Shown here in pieces: positions 13,564 through 15,420 of a stretch of DNA of 15,420 nt. Every line of letters starts with the position of its first letter. Position 1 is the first letter of the stretch. Both the position numbers and the translations under genes were made by a program. This stretch comes from CAVOBC01 sp963693635 (GTDB taxonomy: Bacteria > Pseudomonadota > Gammaproteobacteria > Pseudomonadales > Azotimanducaceae), in contig CAVOBC010000078.1 of assembly GCA_963693635.1 (NCBI GenBank), positions 1 to 15,420 of the forward strand, in the 5' to 3' direction. The notes under the pieces are model-generated. The model did not search any database. It was not told where the DNA came from and saw only the letters and a list, made by a program, of their open reading frames with translations.

Positions 13564-15420
13564 ATGCCACGATTGAATGAGCTCCCTGCGTGCCGCGTCA
13601 ACCGCCGGGCCACCTCTTTACTCGCCGCGGTTCTGGTCTACAGCCTCTCACCGATGCTGGTATTGGCGGACGAGGACAACCCTGCCACACACACTCCGCA
13701 CGACCCGGCATCCACCACAGCGGCCGCATTCGACCCAGCCACCTGGGGGCCTGACCGACCGCTGCCAGAGAGGCCAGCGCTGCGCGGTACACTTGCAAAT
13801 GGCGTGCGTTACGTCATCGAACACCAGGCGGTTGCCGACAACGACGACAAGGCAGCGGTCTCTGTGCTCATCCAGACCGGGTCTCTCTATGAGACCCCGG
13901 ACCAGGCCGGCCACGCACACTTCATCGAACACATCCTGTTTCGCGGCAGTAAAGGTCAGTCTGCCAGGAAAACAGAGCGTTTCCTGGCCAGGATGGGCGT
14001 GCCGCTCGCGCTGCATGGTCAGCAGGGCACGACATCCCTCGACGCCACACGGTTTGGCATGCCGATACCGGAGAATCCATCCAGGAACGTACCGACTGCC
14101 CTCAAGATTCTTGCAAAACGCGTGTCCGCCCCGCTCTTTAACGATGACTACATCGCTGCCGAACGTGACATCGTCCTCGCCGAGGAACAGCAGAGCAGAA
14201 GTTCTGACGCGAGCGACCGGCGACTGGAAGCGGTCTTCGGCGCCTCGCATCCCCTTGTCACCAAGCGCCCCATCGGCACGCGGGAATCCCTCAAGGCAGC
14301 AACCCGAGACTCCCTCCATCACTTCTACACCACGTGGTATCGCCCGGATCGAATGATTGTCGTCGCTGTTGGCGATTTTGATCCAACCGCCATCGAATGC
14401 GCGATAATCCGGCACTTTGGCTCAATTGCGAGCGCAACGACGCCGAACCCGCCTAACCGAAGCATCGGACCGCCCGCCGGCTTCAATGCGGCCATCATCG
14501 AAGACCCCAACCTGAAGGTTCGATCAGTCTCCCTGTCGTTCATGCGACATTGGGAGCCGCAACCAACACTGCGGCAATCGCACAAGATCATCGCGCTCGG
14601 CTTCAGCAAGGTCGTTCTGAACAACAAGCTGAACGACTATCGCAACGAACGCGGCTATGTCACAACGGTTAATTTCGGTGGCGGCAGCAGCTTCAAAATG
14701 GCGTCGGATGACGTCGGCGTCGCAACTGAAGACAGCCATCTGCTCGCGGCGTTTACCGAGGTCACCGGCATCATCACTGACGTCATTACGAACGGCATCA
14801 CCAACGCTGAACTGGAAACAGTGCGCGGCATATTCATGCAGGGTTATCGATCACGTGAGGAACGGCATAAGCGTAACCGCAACGGTGGGATCGCGGGGCG
14901 CTGGCTCGCCATGCTCAACCGCGACCAGATCGTTGTCGACGAACTCGCCGGGATCAACGCCGGACGCTTCCTTACGAGCGCGATCACCGTCGATGAGGTG
15001 AAAGCGACTTTTGCACAGAACTTTGACCCGGTACGCACGTCACTCATTCTGAATATGCCAGAAGGCGAGCAACCGGCCGAGCCCATCGAGCGCTTTATCG
15101 CCATCGCAAACCACATACCTGCGGCTGCAAAAATGGTCGCTGCCAATGTGCCAGAGACCGGCGAGCGCAAGACCGCCGCGGCACCGACCGCGATCGATGA
15201 TCCCTTTACAATCGCCATCACCACACCCGGCACCATCACGGCGGAGACGTCCCTCGATGCTTTCGAGACGACGGTCTGGCGACTCAGCAACGGTGCACAC
15301 GTCCTGTTTAAACCGAACCCGGAGGAGAACACGAACGTCACCTTGGAGCTAAGGTCCCCGGGGGGCCTCTCTTTGTTGCCGGACGCCGATATCGTGCGCT
15401 CCCGGATTGCGCGAGATGTA
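13564..15420 (+). CDS. Secreted M16-family zinc peptidase, PqqL-like, 3' truncated by window
   Basis: The frame is open from ATG 13564 to the window end: 619 codons with no stop. AAGGA (13552-13556) precedes the start by 7 nt. Residues 11-35 form a signal peptide (basic RVNRR, hydrophobic core, cleavage likely after VLA, before DEDN), so the enzyme acts in the periplasm or beyond. The inverted zinc motif HxxEH is H119-F-I-E122-H123; E200 and E207 in ERDIVLAEEQQ match the third-ligand region. The second half begins near residue 575 with TVWRLSNGAHVLFKPN, typical of the two-module PqqL-type M16 proteins of about 900 residues, so about a third is missing. Such enzymes degrade peptides or process small proteins. 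The link to the catabolic genes is unclear. Confidence 0.92.
   Translation, partial: MPRLNELPACRVNRRATSLLAAVLVYSLSPMLVLADEDNPATHTPHDPASTTAAAFDPATWGPDRPLPERPALRGTLANGVRYVIEHQAVADNDDKAAVSVLIQTGSLYETPDQAGHAHFIEHILFRGSKGQSARKTERFLARMGVPLALHGQQGTTSLDATRFGMPIPENPSRNVPTALKILAKRVSAPLFNDDYIAAERDIVLAEEQQSRSSDASDRRLEAVFGASHPLVTKRPIGTRESLKAATRDSLHHFYTTWYRPDRMIVVAVGDFDPTAIECAIIRHFGSIASATTPNPPNRSIGPPAGFNAAIIEDPNLKVRSVSLSFMRHWEPQPTLRQSHKIIALGFSKVVLNNKLNDYRNERGYVTTVNFGGGSSFKMASDDVGVATEDSHLLAAFTEVTGIITDVITNGITNAELETVRGIFMQGYRSREERHKRNRNGGIAGRWLAMLNRDQIVVDELAGINAGRFLTSAITVDEVKATFAQNFDPVRTSLILNMPEGEQPAEPIERFIAIANHIPAAAKMVAANVPETGERKTAAAPTAIDDPFTIAITTPGTITAETSLDAFETTVWRLSNGAHVLFKPNPEENTNVTLELRSPGGLSLLPDADIVRSRIARDV

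Noticed and set aside
13577..14356. 259-residue plus-strand open frame at the start of the peptidase gene
   Set aside because: It is in another frame of the M16 gene, which itself shows a signal peptide and an HxxEH motif and remains open to the window edge.

Overview
The window is GC-rich bacterial DNA with dense operons, frequent GTG/TTG starts with clear Shine-Dalgarno sequences, an IS5-type transposase remnant and a signal-peptide M16 zinc peptidase. This suggests a proteobacterium, probably an environmental degrader of organic compounds. No ribosomal or other marker gene is present, so the taxon is a low-confidence inference.

Layout. (1) 1-159: the end of an IS5-family element, with the transposase N-terminus reading leftwards out of the window and an amber codon at position 3. 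(2) 246-1883: an N-acyl-D-amino-acid deacylase-family amidohydrolase (AH1) with a strong intrinsic terminator. (3) 2007-4363: a divergent pair, an epoxide-hydrolase-like alpha/beta hydrolase (minus) and a limonene-monooxygenase-like flavin-dependent oxygenase (plus). A 16-bp tandem repeat array starts in the last codons of the oxygenase gene. (4) 4982-5737: a crotonase-fold protein with no ATG/GTG/TTG start at its Shine-Dalgarno and with both hydratase glutamates replaced. (5) 5738-5957: an intergenic block tiled with eight inverted repeats and bounded by two near-identical 41-bp hairpins. (6) 5992-7653: a second amidohydrolase (AH2), close paralogue of AH1. (7) 7849-11929, minus strand: a tightly coupled molybdenum hydroxylase operon (2Fe-2S, FAD, CoxG-like and molybdopterin subunits). 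(8) 12176-13464: a promoter, a long leader with a possible 41-codon ORF, and an isopenicillin-N-synthase-family Fe(II) oxygenase. (9) 13564 to the end: a secreted PqqL-type M16 zinc peptidase, cut by the window edge.

Taken together the enzymes look like an accessory catabolic island: two oxygenases, a Mo-dependent hydroxylase, an epoxide-hydrolase-type enzyme, a CoA-thioester enzyme and two amidohydrolases. This combination would suit stepwise attack on a cyclic or amide-containing small molecule. That is inference: no substrate can be read from the sequence, and no transporter, regulator or acyl-CoA ligase lies in the window. The most unusual signals are the hairpin array and its partial relative 3.9 kb away, the anomalous crotonase start and active site, the missing metal-ligand histidines shared by both amidohydrolases, and the recurrent 13-16-bp intergenic tandem repeats.
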